Assembly (NCBI GenBank): GCA_916613615.1
Contig: OU744736.1
Coordinates: 17,061,724 to 17,125,723 of the forward strand
Length of the DNA stretch: 64,000 bases
DNA from: Steromphala cineraria
Taxonomy: Eukaryota; Mollusca; Gastropoda; Trochida; Trochidae
Reading direction: 5' to 3'
Every line of letters begins with the position of its first letter. The first letter of the stretch is position 1. The notes beneath the pieces were generated by a model. It was not told the DNA's origin. It saw nothing but the letters and a program-made list of their open reading frames with translations, and did not search any database. Positions 33,101-48,100 of this stretch are shown here, in pieces. Both the position numbers and the translations under genes were made by a program.

Positions 33101-36100
33101 AGTATAAGCTCTGCCATATGACATGAAGACAGTTTTTCATTGATATTACATTACATATTTATTTTAAAAAAATGCAAACAAAATTTAAATGACTGCGACA
33201 ACCTTGAAAACATTTTATGATCATGTCTTCTTAAATCGATTTGGAGATATTCGAACTAAACGCAGAAAATAATATTTAGTCTATGGAAAAAATCAATCCA
33301 AATATTTTTAAGAATATATTTATTGGTTTACCAAAAGATGTAATTTATGAAACGAATTGCATCAAAGTTCAATAAATTGTATAATATGTATCTTTTGCTC
33401 TCGAAAATGACTTACTTTATGATGCTGTTCAATTAAAATTCCATACATTTCAGTTATTATTCGTTTTATAGTTTCAATGCGTATAGGCCCTGACTGTATA
33501 AACGGCTCGAATTGTATAAACTATCAGAAGCAAGATTAGTATCTAGACCTGGACCTAGTCTGTCTAACAGTCCCTGAAACAAACTATCTTTAAATACCCA
33601 CGCAAGTATATACTTTTGTTACAAGTCTTAATCATGTTGTTTCAGCTCTCAGAAAATGAACAGTTTCAGTGGGTTCGTTTCACTTTTGATAATGAAAAAT
33701 CCATTTTAGTTATATTTTCATTTTGGAGACTTAAAACTAGTCTCTATTTGACCTAGTAGCAGTCCAGTACGTAGTTTCAATGCGTATATTTCAAGTATAG
33801 ATTTGCTGAATGAGGACCTTGACTGTACAAACAGCTCAATTTGTGTAAACACTCAGGGACCATAGCTATTTGACCTAGTAGCAGTCCCAGTGTACCATAG
33901 CTATTTGACCTAGTAGAAGTCCCAGTGTACCATAGCTATTTGACCTAGTAGATTCCCAGTGTACCATAACTATTTGACCTAGTAGAAGTCCCAGTGTACC
34001 ATAACTATTTGACCTAGTAGAAGTCCCTGTGTACCATAACTATTTGACCTAGTAGCAGTCCCAGTGTACCATAGCTATTTGACCTAGTAGCAATCCCAGT
34101 GTACCATAGCTATTTGACCTAGTGGCAGTCCCAGTGTACCATAGCTATTTGACCTAGTAGCAGTCCAAGTGTACCATAACTATTTGACCTAGCAGTCCCA
34201 GTACGTATTGTAAGTCCTAGTTCAGTGCAAGAGCAACATTCCCAGTGTGTCAGCAATGTGGTGATGCATCCAATGTTTCGGATCATAGAGAACGGCTCGC
34301 TTACAAATTGACATTCTGTTCCAGAAACATAACATGCCACGTATACTTACTGAAAGACTAACAGTCGAACTGGGGGTCGCATTAGGGTCGGTGTCACGGT
34401 GATTATAACGACCTTTGATATTGTTTTTATGACGTTATGTCTTGCAAACATTTCGTTCTTTAAAGGGGCAGTAGCACGTTTTTTGATAATTTTAAATCTT
34501 AGATGTTTAATTGATAATTGTAAGTAAATGTTAAATATATTATTTTGACAGTGTCAAAAATCTCATAACACAAGCCAATCATCCATAGTCAGAGGACAAA
34601 GTTTGAAGAATCACATAAAATCCATTGGCGGCCATTTTTGTGTGAACGCCTTTAATTCATTTTGTGTAAGAAAAAGGAATCGCATGACTAAACTTTACAT
34701 TATATATTTGAATTATTACTCCTTCATTGGGTTTAGATAAATTGTCTTTCAATTGGAAACATTAATTTTCCTTTTCCTGACATCACCTTATATCCCCCCT
34801 AAAAACGTGCTACTGCCCCTTTAAAAGTTAATAAATTTTGAAAACAAATCGTAAACAAAATCACTTTGTACATACGTGGGATTCTCTACCGTACAATTCA
34901 GTGTCTAGCTTACACCATTATTATAACTTTATATCTTGTAAACATTTCGTTCTTTAAAAGAAAGTAAATTTTGAAAAATATCGTAATCAAAATCACTTCG
35001 TACATACGTCGATTTTGCTACCGCTACAAATCAGTGGCTGATATCGTTTTGTATGACGTTCTGTCTTGCAACCATTTCGTTCTTAAAAGGTTAATACATT
35101 TTGAAAATGTAAATTTGACACCATGAAAGGATGCATGGTTCAATATCATATTACCTATATGATGTCAGTGATATTTGGTGCACGTATCAGGCATACACTA
35201 GAGATATTAGTATATATCTACTAACATTAGCTTCCTTTGTAATAACTCCTTCCATTAACTATTTCTCACAATATCGTTTTTTCTTTTAGTTCCACTTAAT
35301 TTGTTAAATCAGACTTATCATCAAATCAATTATGTTATCACAGAATATATAGACCGTTTAGCCCAAATAAATGTGTTTGATTTCAAGTGGTAAGAGGTGA
35401 GGTGAGGTGATATGGTGCTTGCCTTGTAGCCAATGTAGTTGTTTGTGTCACGGTATATCGACGTCTGTGACCAAGCATTGGCATCAACTTAACTTGATAG
35501 ATTGACACAATATATACACTGTAATAAGTACGTTGTTATCATTCAGTTCGATTTATTCAGGTTACCTCAAAGATATATATATCATTTGTTTCTCAAAATT
35601 TGAATTTTTTAAGTGTTTGTTAACAGTTTCGTTGATGGATAATGGGAACACGTTATCTTCTTTAACATACAGTACCACGTGTGACATTATTACACTTAAC
35701 ACATGTTAAGAATGCGATGTTCTCACTAGGCCACTGGAGCAGAGGGAAATAAGCGACAAGGACATTAGCTAGCTCTTGAAAACTGCAATTTGAAACCTAA
35801 CACATTTTAAAATGATATTTCCGACGATCTCTAAGCAAGATAGCTTTTAATTTGAATTGCAAACATGAGTTTGAAATCTCAAGAATTAGAAAAAAACATA
35901 TTTCAGCTCGTAAATTGCACAAAATGGGTTAAGTGGTAGTTGAGATGACGAAAACGGGTGACCTTAAACGTTATAGGCCTTAGTAAATATACACTTAGTT
36001 AATTAAGAGTCAAAACCCTTACCATCATTGTGGAAGGAAATACTTCAACAACATTATTGCATGTCCATTACTGTTCGTCGAAACTGTATATCTACTCGTA

Positions 36101-39100
36101 TATAGCAAATACCAAAACTGCAAATTTGTTCAATTACTTGACAATTTTTCATTTAGTAGAAATGCATTTTTCCTCCAAATGACTTTTTCTACTCTGTCAT
36201 AGAAAAAGACATATCCTGTTATGTTGTATTCATCCATGCGGTTGAAAGAATCGGATAAAGAGGTCTTTTCTTGTCTAATACCATGTGAATCTCATCGAGT
36301 GAGGTCGAAAGTTTATCTTTTCACTCAGTAGAGTGACGATAAAGGTTAACCCCATTGTAGCCAGATTGAGGGTATAGTTTACTGATAGAACAGAGTAGCT
36401 CACCCTCAATCATATAATAAGCGGGTATATTACAAAGACCAGATGAGAGCTCCATCCAAGCAATAATACTATCTTCATAAATATCTTAGTTTTGTCCCTT
36501 GTCTCTCAATCTTGAAGAAAGACCCCGAGCTATAATGATCTACCATTAATCTCTTAGTAGCAAGATATATACAACAAGGACATACATAAAGGAATTATTG
36601 GAACAGTATCTGCAAAAGTACTTTTTTCTCCAGTTCCGTGCGGATTTGGAACATCCTTCGAGTCTGAACAACTTAGACAAAAGGGGCAAAAGAAACGATA
36701 CCAACTTTTCAAAGTACAAACAAAATCCTGTTGTAACTGATATGCGACTACGAACCCTCATAGTTTCAAACATCAAAGTATAATACTTATAATTGTATGA
36801 CTGTTCAAATACACCCAAAACGGCTCTTTCAATGTTATTTTTGGTCATAATCTTTGGAATTGGAATATACATATTATGAAATGTAAAAATGTAATCAATT
36901 TAAAATGTTTTCAATATAAATAACCCTGGTAGAAGTTAATTTGTTCAAGCATTTTGCCTGTAAGTTAGTTTGAAAACCAGCAAAAGGGCCATTTTAACTA
37001 CCCTATCTCTTCTAGTTATGGAGATTTTTGTAACAGTGTTTTTTGAAAGGCATGTATTTCAAAAGCGGTAACAGATATAGCTTTGAATAAAAAAAGTTTG
37101 GTCAGTTAGCTCTTAAAGACATGAATTAACCCTGTTTTAGCTGTAAATACCACTGGTAGCTAAACCTACCATGCATTTTATACGGTATCGTTTCTTTTGC
37201 CCCTGAGTGTATGTAGTCGAGAAGGTAATTTGTGGATATGGTAAGTACCACAAGGTCTGATGGTCCCGTAACTTGAGTGGGCAACTTGTTTTCACATGTA
37301 AACCACAATCGATTACTGCTGCAGGTACTGTAACTTGAGTGTGTAACTTGTTTGAACACGTAAACCACAATCGAATACTGCTGCAGGATGGAACGATGTC
37401 GGGTGGACGAACCATGAGATAAAGACGCCCCATCTTGACCGCTTAGCGAGAGGAGGGGTTATACTCAACAACTCGTATGTGCAGCCAGTGTGTGCGCCGT
37501 GAGTATCAACCATTGGTTGGGATAATCACTGTGCGTAAACCAATGAGGGTAACTTCATGCTTGGAATAAACTCTGTGCGTAAACCAATGAGGGTAACTTC
37601 ATGCTGGGGATAATCTCTGTGCGTAAACCAATGAGGGTAACTTCATGCTTTGGATAATCTCTGTGCGTAAACCAATGAGGGTAACTTCGTGCTTGGGATA
37701 ATGTCTGTGCGTAAACCAATGAGGGTAACTTCATGCTTGGGATAATCTCTGTGCGTAAACCAATGAGGGTAACTTCATGCTTGGGATAATCTCTGTGCGT
37801 AAACCAATGAAGGTAACTTCATGCTTGGGATAATCTCTGTGCGTAAACCAATGATCGGTTTACATATTTACAGTGCAAATGATTTTGGAAAGGAAATAGT
37901 TGTGTTGCAAAGGATTTACACTACAAACGCATAGAATATAGTGTTTTTCTGGGTGTATTAAGACATTTGTGATGCCTCTCGTATCTACGTTTCATACAAA
38001 TAGATTCGTTTTCGACAATATTTGAATTAAAGTTTAAACTGATTTATGTTATTGAGAAGACCATGGCTTGATGGGGAGAGCATGTAAGCGAAAGAAACAG
38101 CCATAAACAATCTGGGAACCCTTTCCGAAGCACTCAGGTGATCGAAAGTCCCCATAGCAGCCTTAATGCAATGTTAAAAAATTGGAAGTTGATTGAGTTA
38201 AAGTTTTTTTGGTGTGACATCTGGAGGCCCATATATGTAACACTGTGATCTTTATACTTAACATGAACAACTGGAACATAAATGCATATATAATATTATA
38301 TATCCATGTATATCTGTTTCAGTTCTAGAGCTGCTATCCTCACCGGATACTACCCCTTCAGGACAGGTTTACAGGTAGATGTAGACGTCATCACACCTTA
38401 CATTTATACATACCACAAATTGCATTATTCCTTACATTTATACTCATTTTCTGAAACATATCCCAAATGCATAGTGTCGCATTTATCATAACCACTAAAC
38501 GAAAAACATATTTTTATGATAAAATGAACAAATTTGTTTGAGCTGCGTGAGATTTCTTTGTATTTTTGGATATTTTTTTTTCAATGTACCTTTTTGATAA
38601 ACTGGTGCAAAGCCGTGCCGTGACTAGCCCATATTCCTACGCAAAGCCTAAAACCTGAAGACGCCAGTTTCTAAACTGTCAGTTTTATGCCTTGTTGCAT
38701 ATCTTTGAGTTTTCTGTGCTTGTTCTAAAGCTTACCATGAGAGAAAGCAATAGTCCAATCAGAAAGTAACAGGAGATTGCTCATAATCGCCTGTTGGGGC
38801 GCTGATATCAGCACAGAAAGCTCAAGGGTATGCAGCAAGGCATAAAACTGACGGAAACTGGCGTTTTAGGCTTTGCGTAAGAAGATATGAGACACTAATC
38901 TCTCTTTCAGCCAGATGCTTGAGCAAAACTTATAATTATAGAATGATCATTCTATAAAGTTGTTTCTGCGCTTACATTACCTCAACCTAACGTATCTGTG
39001 CATGTTTTCCTATGACTAGTCGTGACTAGCTGTGTCTAGTCGTGACTGAGAAACAAGGGTATGTAGAATGATGATTGAATTTTACCATTTTTCAGAGTGG

Positions 39101-42100
39101 AATAATCCCCTCTGACAGACCAATCTTCTTGCCCAGCAAGTTCCACACCCTCCCTGAACAGCTTAGGAAGATCGGATACCAAACACACATGGTCGGCAAG
39201 TAAGTCAGAAGAGATTTCTACCGGGCGTCGTTTCATCACAGTTATGACGTCATAAACGACGTAATGAAACGTTTCGAGGACCGACGAGGCATAACATTTT
39301 AAAATAACGACAGATATTAACATCTGTAAACTTGTTCCAAATCTATATACAGGATCACTTGATAAAACTGTATTTAAAAATATAAAGTATCTTTCTGCCC
39401 CTAAAAGGGTAATCGGGCCATTCCTTTTGTCATAAGCTCTGTTCAAAACGTTATATTCATTTTTAATTTTTAATGTCACCACGCGGTTAAATTTGGCAAA
39501 GCCCTTACCGTCTTAACCTTTATTAAATCTTATATCAATTTTGTTTCCTCCTAAAACGCATATTATAGAAACTGTGCGCCCCGCACAGGTGAAGGTACGG
39601 AACAGTTACAGACCCTTTGGCCATTATGAAGGCGACAATGTGATTATGATAGGTGATGTAGAAAGGCATGAGTTAGTAACCTCCGTAGAAAAAGATTGTG
39701 TTAAAACAGTTCTTACCAAGGTTAAAGATTGTGTTGAAACAGTTCTTACCAAGGTTAAATGTTAGCTTAATATCCCTGACTGCTCGTGACAGGAAATGCC
39801 TCCGAAATATACAAGAGGTCTTTGAATTAAAAAAATCATACTGAGGAAATCGGCAATATTTTCCTTGAAACAATCTTCGCAATCGGAGTTATGAAAAACA
39901 TGCATGTACATTATATATATATATTTGTATATAGATCTTGTACCTGCTGAAAACGTTTGCCAAACTTAATTCAACTTTATCTTCTTCTTTTTAATATGTA
40001 CTGCCATAGAGTTTGAACATTCTTTGTGATATTTCTAAACATATTTTTAATATAGATAGATAGATAGATAGATAGAGCGAGTTTTATTTGGTCTTAACGT
40101 GTATTTCTGTTGAATCAAGGCAGAAACATGGGTTCAGCAAGAGAGAAACAGTCATAAAATCTCTGGAACCCACACAACATTCGTGAATTCTCGATTTCAT
40201 ATTTGGGCAATGTTTAAGTAGAACGCTAAAAACCGGACAATAATGCACATCAGTAAGTCAAGCTTCCAATAAGAAATTTGCCTAAATCGATAGAAGTTAA
40301 AATCTGAGTTGATCGTGTTTTGAGGGTTATGTAAGTAAATAAAAAGTGTTTTTAAAGTTATTTTTTTATTTCATTTATCAATGATAAATTATAGATTTCT
40401 GGCTTTATGGTGATGAACGTGAGAAAAATGACAGAGTGTCTGTAAAAATGCAACAACCTTAGCCACGAGACCTCATACACTAAAAAAGGGATTGGTCAAC
40501 AGATTATTGCAAGATTTTATAGACAAGCAATTTAATCTTTCTACGATACACCTACTTCATGTAAACAGAGTAGCATTTAAGATATATTTTTGAATTAAAT
40601 TCACGAATTAGTTGAAAGACATTGGTTTGATAAATCATTGGTGGAAATAAAGAACATTCACTCATTCATACCTTTGTGTATAAAATTGAATTCTTCCATG
40701 ATAGAAGGCGAGTGATACCCGTTTCTAAAAACGTGACTACTACTGTGTAAAATGGGAATACCAAATATATTTAGAGACGCTTATAAACGAAGAATAATGG
40801 ATTTTTATGTGAATTTAATAACTTTATAAAAATATGTTTACTTAAATGATAACTTTGAAAACCATACCAAGAAATCCTACCATGACAAAATATGTATACA
40901 ATGCTCCCAAAATATGTAATACTTCCATGACATATTTGTATTCTACATTGATATTTGAATGCCGTCCTATTCTGAAAATTGGTGAGTTTTAAGGGGCAGT
41001 AGCACGAAATGATTTTACGATAAGTTAAATACATGCTACCAAATGTAAGACAAAGGGTTTTAATGAAGAAATGTAGTCCTAAAACGCGCCGGAACGTACC
41101 ATCTTCAGTAAAGCAACACGAGTCATTTCCCTCCCTCAGATGTATACAAGGTTTTCCGTATGATGGCCCAGAAGGGCCATTTGTTTTTTGCCTGAGACTA
41201 GATAATTCCTTCTACCACAATGCGAAATCGGGTTGAGTTATGTTTGGCCTTATGAAGTTGATACATGTTGCATAACTATGCAGATTAGTAAACTATATGA
41301 AATGAATGTATGATTAAATGACAACAAAAGAGCGCACAACTGCTCCCTAAAAGTTTACTTTTCCGACAGATGGCACCTAGGCTACTGCAACATCAAGCAC
41401 ACTCCGACCTATCGTGGGTTCGACTCCTTCCTCGGCTTCTATGGTGGATCTGAAGATTACTATAGTCACATACGAGGTAAACAGCTGGATTAGTTCTATT
41501 ATTTGTATATTGTATGTAGCTTAATGCTTCATGACCTTTAAAGGGGGTCTGCAACTTGAATTTTTAACTTCCAGAGTTTTATTAGCAGGGCCCCGAAATA
41601 GTCGTAAATACTCGGTAGGGACGAAATCCTTGACACAAACTTGGTACTGGTTGTCAGCTGTAAGCGGTTCGTAACCAAATAATGTTGTCCCTACCGAGCA
41701 TTTACGACTCTTTCGGGGCCCTGCTAATAAAACTCTGGAAGTTAAAAATTGAGGTTGCAGACCCCCTTTAACTGTTGTAGAGATAATTTCAACAGACTGG
41801 TATTGCTTTCATGCAATATCTGATATTTTAAACGGTTTGTTTATTCGTGCATTCATATCCTTGACCATATCGTTTCCGGTGAAGAATAAACAAATTAAAG
41901 GAACCGTTACGTTCCTTCACTGAATTATATTAATTATTTCTTTTTTATTATTATTATATTTATTATTATAATGTACTTATGTTATCAATATTTGCTTCCA
42001 GGCCAGCAAGCCCAAGTTGGCCTTGACTTCCGGTTCAATACTTCCGTTCTCGCAACGGAAAATGGAAACTATTCAACGGTACAAAGAAAACATATTCCTT

Positions 42101-45100
42101 CTCATTTTAGTTTGAATTCCAGCCTTCCCCTTTAAAGGGACAATCCTACTGTTTTCTTGTGAAAACCAACTTCAAGATGATTATCATCTTGAAGTTGGTA
42201 TATATGATTATTACTTGATTATTACCTGTTCATTTGACACAGGAAAGAGGTCATCAATCGAAAATTATCTGAAATGAACTCTACGAACCCATTGGTTATT
42301 TCGTAACCTTTGTAAATGAATTATCATTAAACAGCTCACTCGTAATGCTAAACATTCAAAATGGCGGACAAGGACGATAGAAAGGCGGAAAAACAAAAGG
42401 TTTCCTGATTACGCGTCTTTAGTCAAATTTCATGTCACTGTGTGATTTCATAGAATCTTTTTTCGCTTTCGTGCGTTTCATTTCATCTATTATGATGCTA
42501 GTCATTCAATATTTTTCATACATTCATCTTATGTAGCAAATATATGACAATTATTAGTTTAGAATAACAATGAAACACATCATTATGTGTGTGTAGAAGC
42601 CAAAATCACACTGACTCATATGTTATCAGTTACTCGCTTAAAGTTTACGTTTGACTAATTGATGTACGTCGTTGTCCGGTTTTCGATCTGTACAGATGAA
42701 GAAAGGAGCACTAGTTGCGTTATTACAAATGACATTCAACATTCTGATATTTGAATTCATCAAAGCTTATTTATCATAGAAATGATTTCTCTATTTATTA
42801 TTATGAATATTTTCATTTCTAAACATCATCATCTGACAAGCTTTCATGTATAAATCATAATTTGTTAACTATTCGTTAAACGGTTGTTTTTACATAAACG
42901 GTCCATTTACATAATGTTTTTCGCGGTAAGTAACCTTTCCATGGTAACCGAAAGTAATATAATTCATTTTTATGAATAACCCACACAATATGTTTTTATA
43001 CAATGAATTTAAAAACAACAAAATTGTATAACCCTCGTGATATTGAATAATTGCCGTTCTTTTTTCAGTTCGTCTTCGCCAGACGTGTTATCGACATCAT
43101 CCGGTCACATGACCCGAGCACGCCGCTATTTCTGTTCGTCTCCTTCCAGTCTGTGCACGTACCTTTACAGGTAACCATGGAAACTATTTTAGTTTCATCA
43201 AAATAGAAAAATATAATATTTTGAAAAATTATTGCTAGATTAGTCTTACACTCAGACCGTAGTTAATATTATTTTGACCTAACAAAACCTCGATAAAAGC
43301 AAGTCTAGATCTGCAGTAAAATTGCCATTTGTCTGAGGCTCCTTTTAGATTTAATAAATAAATTGATTTTTAGAAATATTTTTCAAAGACTTTATATAAG
43401 TCTATAGATAGATGTGCTAACATTTCTAAAACTGTTTCTAACAACGCCCGGAGATATAGTATTCAACAGCCTCCTTTGTGCATCCGTAATAACTTAAGAA
43501 TAAATATATCTAGGGAAAAAATTTCTGGATTATTTTTATACAATAAAAAAAAAGAGAAAAAAAGAGATGTTCATACAATGATTTTTGAATCTTTTTGCAA
43601 CAAAACTTTTGTCTTTTGTCACATTTGACATTTTACAGCACCTATTTTGTATGACATGACGCGTTGTAGACTTGTGGTCAATGAAAATTATTGAATACCA
43701 AGAAATACAATGGATAAAAGTAATTGAGCAATTCCTTCCAATAAGGAAATATCCAATGTATACAGATCTTCGGAAAAACATAAAGCCATATTTCTGTGCG
43801 ATATCATCTAGGGGAGACCAGGGCAAAGCGCGCCCCCGGGGCAAAGTGACCACGCGTTATTTCTCCAAACCTATCGACATTTGGAGAAATTTGTCATTAC
43901 CAACGAATGAAAGTAACCGTAATGAAGCGTTGTGACCAACGCTGGAATCATTTGTCTCAGTTGTGGACACAGAATTTCAAATATTCGAAAAAACGCGATT
44001 TTACTATAGGAACGGATATGTAAAAATACAAAACGGAAAATTGAACTCTCGTGCACATGTAACATGAATTGGTATCATTAATTCATTGAATAATGAAATT
44101 TGTAGTTACTTGCTTTAATGACTTTCTGCGATGTAAATAACAAATGCTACCCCTGATGGGGCAAAACGCGCCGGGGGGAGCGCTTTGCCCCGTGTGTTAT
44201 AATATATATATTTTTGTTTGGTTAACATAGTGGTGTTAAAATTAGTATTTTACATTTCTTAAGCAAATAATGTAAAGGCGAAATATTATTTTCATATCAG
44301 CATTCTACCTTTTTTTATATAAAAATGAAATATACCATTTTACTTAAAGGGTTTTGTTTTGTTAAAGAATGACGACAAGTTACAGTTACCAAAACATATT
44401 TTTCTGTTGTTTTTTAAATCATGAATATATAATTCATTGTATATTTACCGTTCAACCCTAAACGATGAGTAATTTATGCCGTTCTGCCAAGTCCGACACA
44501 AAATAGTTGTATGAATTCTTTAATTTGTCCATATAACCATTTCAATTCATCTCAAATTCTATTTTTACTGGTTTTCATATTAAAAAAACCTACATTATTA
44601 ACACTTTCTTAGTTGAAAAATATGTACATGAACCAACCATTACGGTAGTTGGTCGTTGAGAATGTTGAACATGTAGTTCCATGACATGTTATGGAATATT
44701 TTGCGCATCCTTGCATATATTGCCAACTTTTATGTTTATTTTATCCTTCACGTGGGTTCGATAGTTGCCTTGCATTATCAAGATGGAAGCTTTTGATTTG
44801 TATTGGCTGAATATTGGGTGTAATATCTATTACATTATGTTCTGTTTTTCGAATGGGCCCTGGGCGCTTTGCCCCAAACTACAGGGCAACGCGCGCCCCC
44901 TTAGTCAAAAAATATTTACGTAAATATATCTTTATGTCGAAATGGTAGATTAAAAAAGCATGTGCCATGTTACAGTCTATCTGATAAGTATTAGAGATAC
45001 TGTGCAAGTTGCACTCTGTACATCTCGGGGTGCCCACTAGACGCACTTATATGTTAGGGGGCGCGCTTTGCCCTGGTCTCCCCTACTTTTCAACTTGTCC

Positions 45101-48100
45101 ATTTATTAAGTATCAACAATATAAAGCAGTTATGTAATCTAGGTAAATATCCGCACAGAGCATGTTAAATTAAGAAATCAATTTTCCATTAATTTGTAGT
45201 GTATATGTTCACTTTCAACAAATCACAACTCGTATTTTTACCTCTGATAAGCTGTAACGCTAATGGTAAATAAAGAATTTAAGATTGATTTACTTTCAAC
45301 GGTAGTAACACAAAAAAGAGTAAGGAAAATAACTCAAATAGTCTGAATAAAAATATGATATCTTTTCAAATCTATACACATTTATATGTCTCAAACTAAA
45401 CGCTTCCACTGATATCTCTTGTACATATCCTTCATCTCTATCTTCGTCACTTGTTGTATATTCTTGTTATATCAAATTCTGTGCATATCTGGAAAGGGCT
45501 TTACAATGTTTGATAACTTGTGCCCAATCCTTTTCTTCAATGAATAAAATATTTCAATCAAAGATAAAAATGTTTTGCATGATATACTGAGTTGTAGTGC
45601 AATGGGACTCTCTACTCTAATCATATAAACCGACGTCGCCTCTGTCATATCTGCAATATGAGATAATGGTGCAATCAGTTGTTTACAAACTGACACCAGA
45701 CAGACAAACAGACAGACAGGTAGACATGAAATTATTACTATTTAAAAGAGATGTTCTCAATTACAAACAGCTATCCGTACAGACTTCCTACAAATGTTGA
45801 TGTAGATGTGGTACAATATTTCCTTTGTAAAATATGAGATTATGGTGCAATCAGAATTGTTGACAAACTGACATCAGACAGACAGACAGACGGGTAGACA
45901 GACAGACAGATTATTTACAATTTATCCTATTTCAAAGAGATGTTCCTCTAACCAATGAGAAGTTTCCCTGACCTTGTGGTGCAATCAGAATTGTTGACAA
46001 ACTGACATCAGGGAGACAGACAGACAGACAAGCAGACAGACGGGTAGACAGACAGACAGATTATTTACAATTTATCCTATTTCAAAGAGATGTTCCTCTA
46101 ACCAATGAGAAGTTTCCCTGACCTAGAGCTATATCCGCACACAGATTCCCTACAAATGTAGATGTAGACCTGGTACAATATTCGGTTTGGGAAAGTATCG
46201 CTAAGTGAGGATACGCGTAGAAAAGACTTTTAATTTATTAAGAGGGGAGAGTGTTGAATGTAGTGTTTGTCTAATTTCAATTCTAGGCACCAAAGAGGTT
46301 CAAAGATATGTACAAACGAATTCGCTTCAGGTCGAGAAAGATTTACAGTGGTAAGTACTTCCCACCTTGTGATCAAGTAGTAAAAATACAATAAATACAA
46401 ACCCTTTTTAATCCTAAAAAAATGTTGTTATTTTGTTTGTCATTTGATATAAAATATATCAATATCAAGAGTAAATGACTGTGAAGAAGATATAACGAAG
46501 AAAAGGTAATATCAATGCAAAATGAATTAACTTATATTACATATAATATTATATCGTATATTTAATAACTTTGTATAAATTATATCTAAGTGATGATATA
46601 ACCATAACTACTTTATAGTGTTTTCTTTGCATTTTTATAACTATTTTAAAATTCGGATATTTTATGTGAATAACGATAATTATTTGAATTGGTTCAGCAA
46701 TGGTGACTGCAATGGATGAAGCTATTGGAGACATTGTGAGAGCTCTCAAGGTACAAGGACTCTTCAAGAACTCGCTCCTTGTCTTCACCTCAGATGTAAG
46801 TTCTTATATACATTTCAAACAGTCTTCAACATTTTCCACGTGTCCAGTCCATTGGATCTGTGTTTTGACATAAACGTTGTAAATACTTTTGAATACTGTA
46901 ATGTTACATGAAACACATGCAAATGAACGGATGAAATTCTAAAGTTTTAAGTTGTTATTGATATCAATTTCTTTATTGCATGAAATGCGACGTTTCGGTG
47001 TAGATGCTAACACCGTTCACAGTTATATGCAGTTGCACGCTTTATCTCTTCATTTTGTTCTCACCAACATCTAACAGCCCTCGTTTCAGGCAAAATGCCA
47101 ACAAATATCGTACTAGAATGGATTATGAAATTATTTTTCAAACGTCATCATTTGGTCAATAAAAACTACTAAAAATTATTTGAATGTCTCTGAAAAGTTC
47201 CCGATAATCATTAATTCGTTTCCAGCTTAGGAACCAGAAAACCTGTACTTTCGGGGTCTTTTTTATTTCAGAACGGCGGAGCCCCGTATGCGGGTGGCAA
47301 CAACTACCCCCTGAGGGGAGGGAAGACGACACTGTGGGAGGGGGGTATCAGGGTACCTACCTTCATATACGGCAAAACTCACATCAAGGAACGGGGATAC
47401 ACGCATAACGGGTATGAACATGTACACGTGCATTACACGTGCTGATACAAAGGTCCTCTTTTAATTGTATAATTCAATTTCTTTGATTTGTGTACATCTT
47501 AATCTTCTACTCATTCACACTAGCCCTAATCATAGTGGGATAAATAATTAACTATATAGAAAATGGATATCATACTATTAATGATTACTATGTCACGTAT
47601 ACCAGTATTTCTATTTTTCACCTGATGAAGGGGCAACAACAATCTCCGAAACGTCTTGTTGTATACATTAGAAGTTATAACAGTTATAAATCCTTCTTTT
47701 ACAACTCACCAACTTTTTAACCCCGAATGTATAAAAATGTAGACTTTTGGCAGTTTTAATGCTTTACAACTCTTGCAATATCTTTTCTTCTAATCGGATT
47801 TAATGCATAAGAAAGCATATACGAGTTTGGCTTTCTGCTTTAATCGGTAATCTGAGACAGTGCTGTCATTATAGAATTACCTTTAGAACAGTTTAAGCCT
47901 AATATTGAGTACAAGAACTGCGCATTGGCTGTATATTGTAACAAAGAAGGAATTGTACTTTCTAATCTAAAATGCTTTTTGCCCAAAACTCAAAACTTCC
48001 TGTAATCACCTGTAACTAATTATCTTTCGATAAACTTAGATATGATACTACACGGTAAATGATGTGCGAGTTATATTATTGATCTATCTCTGTCATTAAA

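Noticed and set aside
33740..34205. CRISPR-like regular array
   Set aside because: The 35-bp units are contiguous without unique spacers, in a eukaryotic intron.
39036..39482. 148-aa minus-strand open frame
   Set aside because: Overlaps sulfatase exon 4 in antisense. No domain and no splice support.
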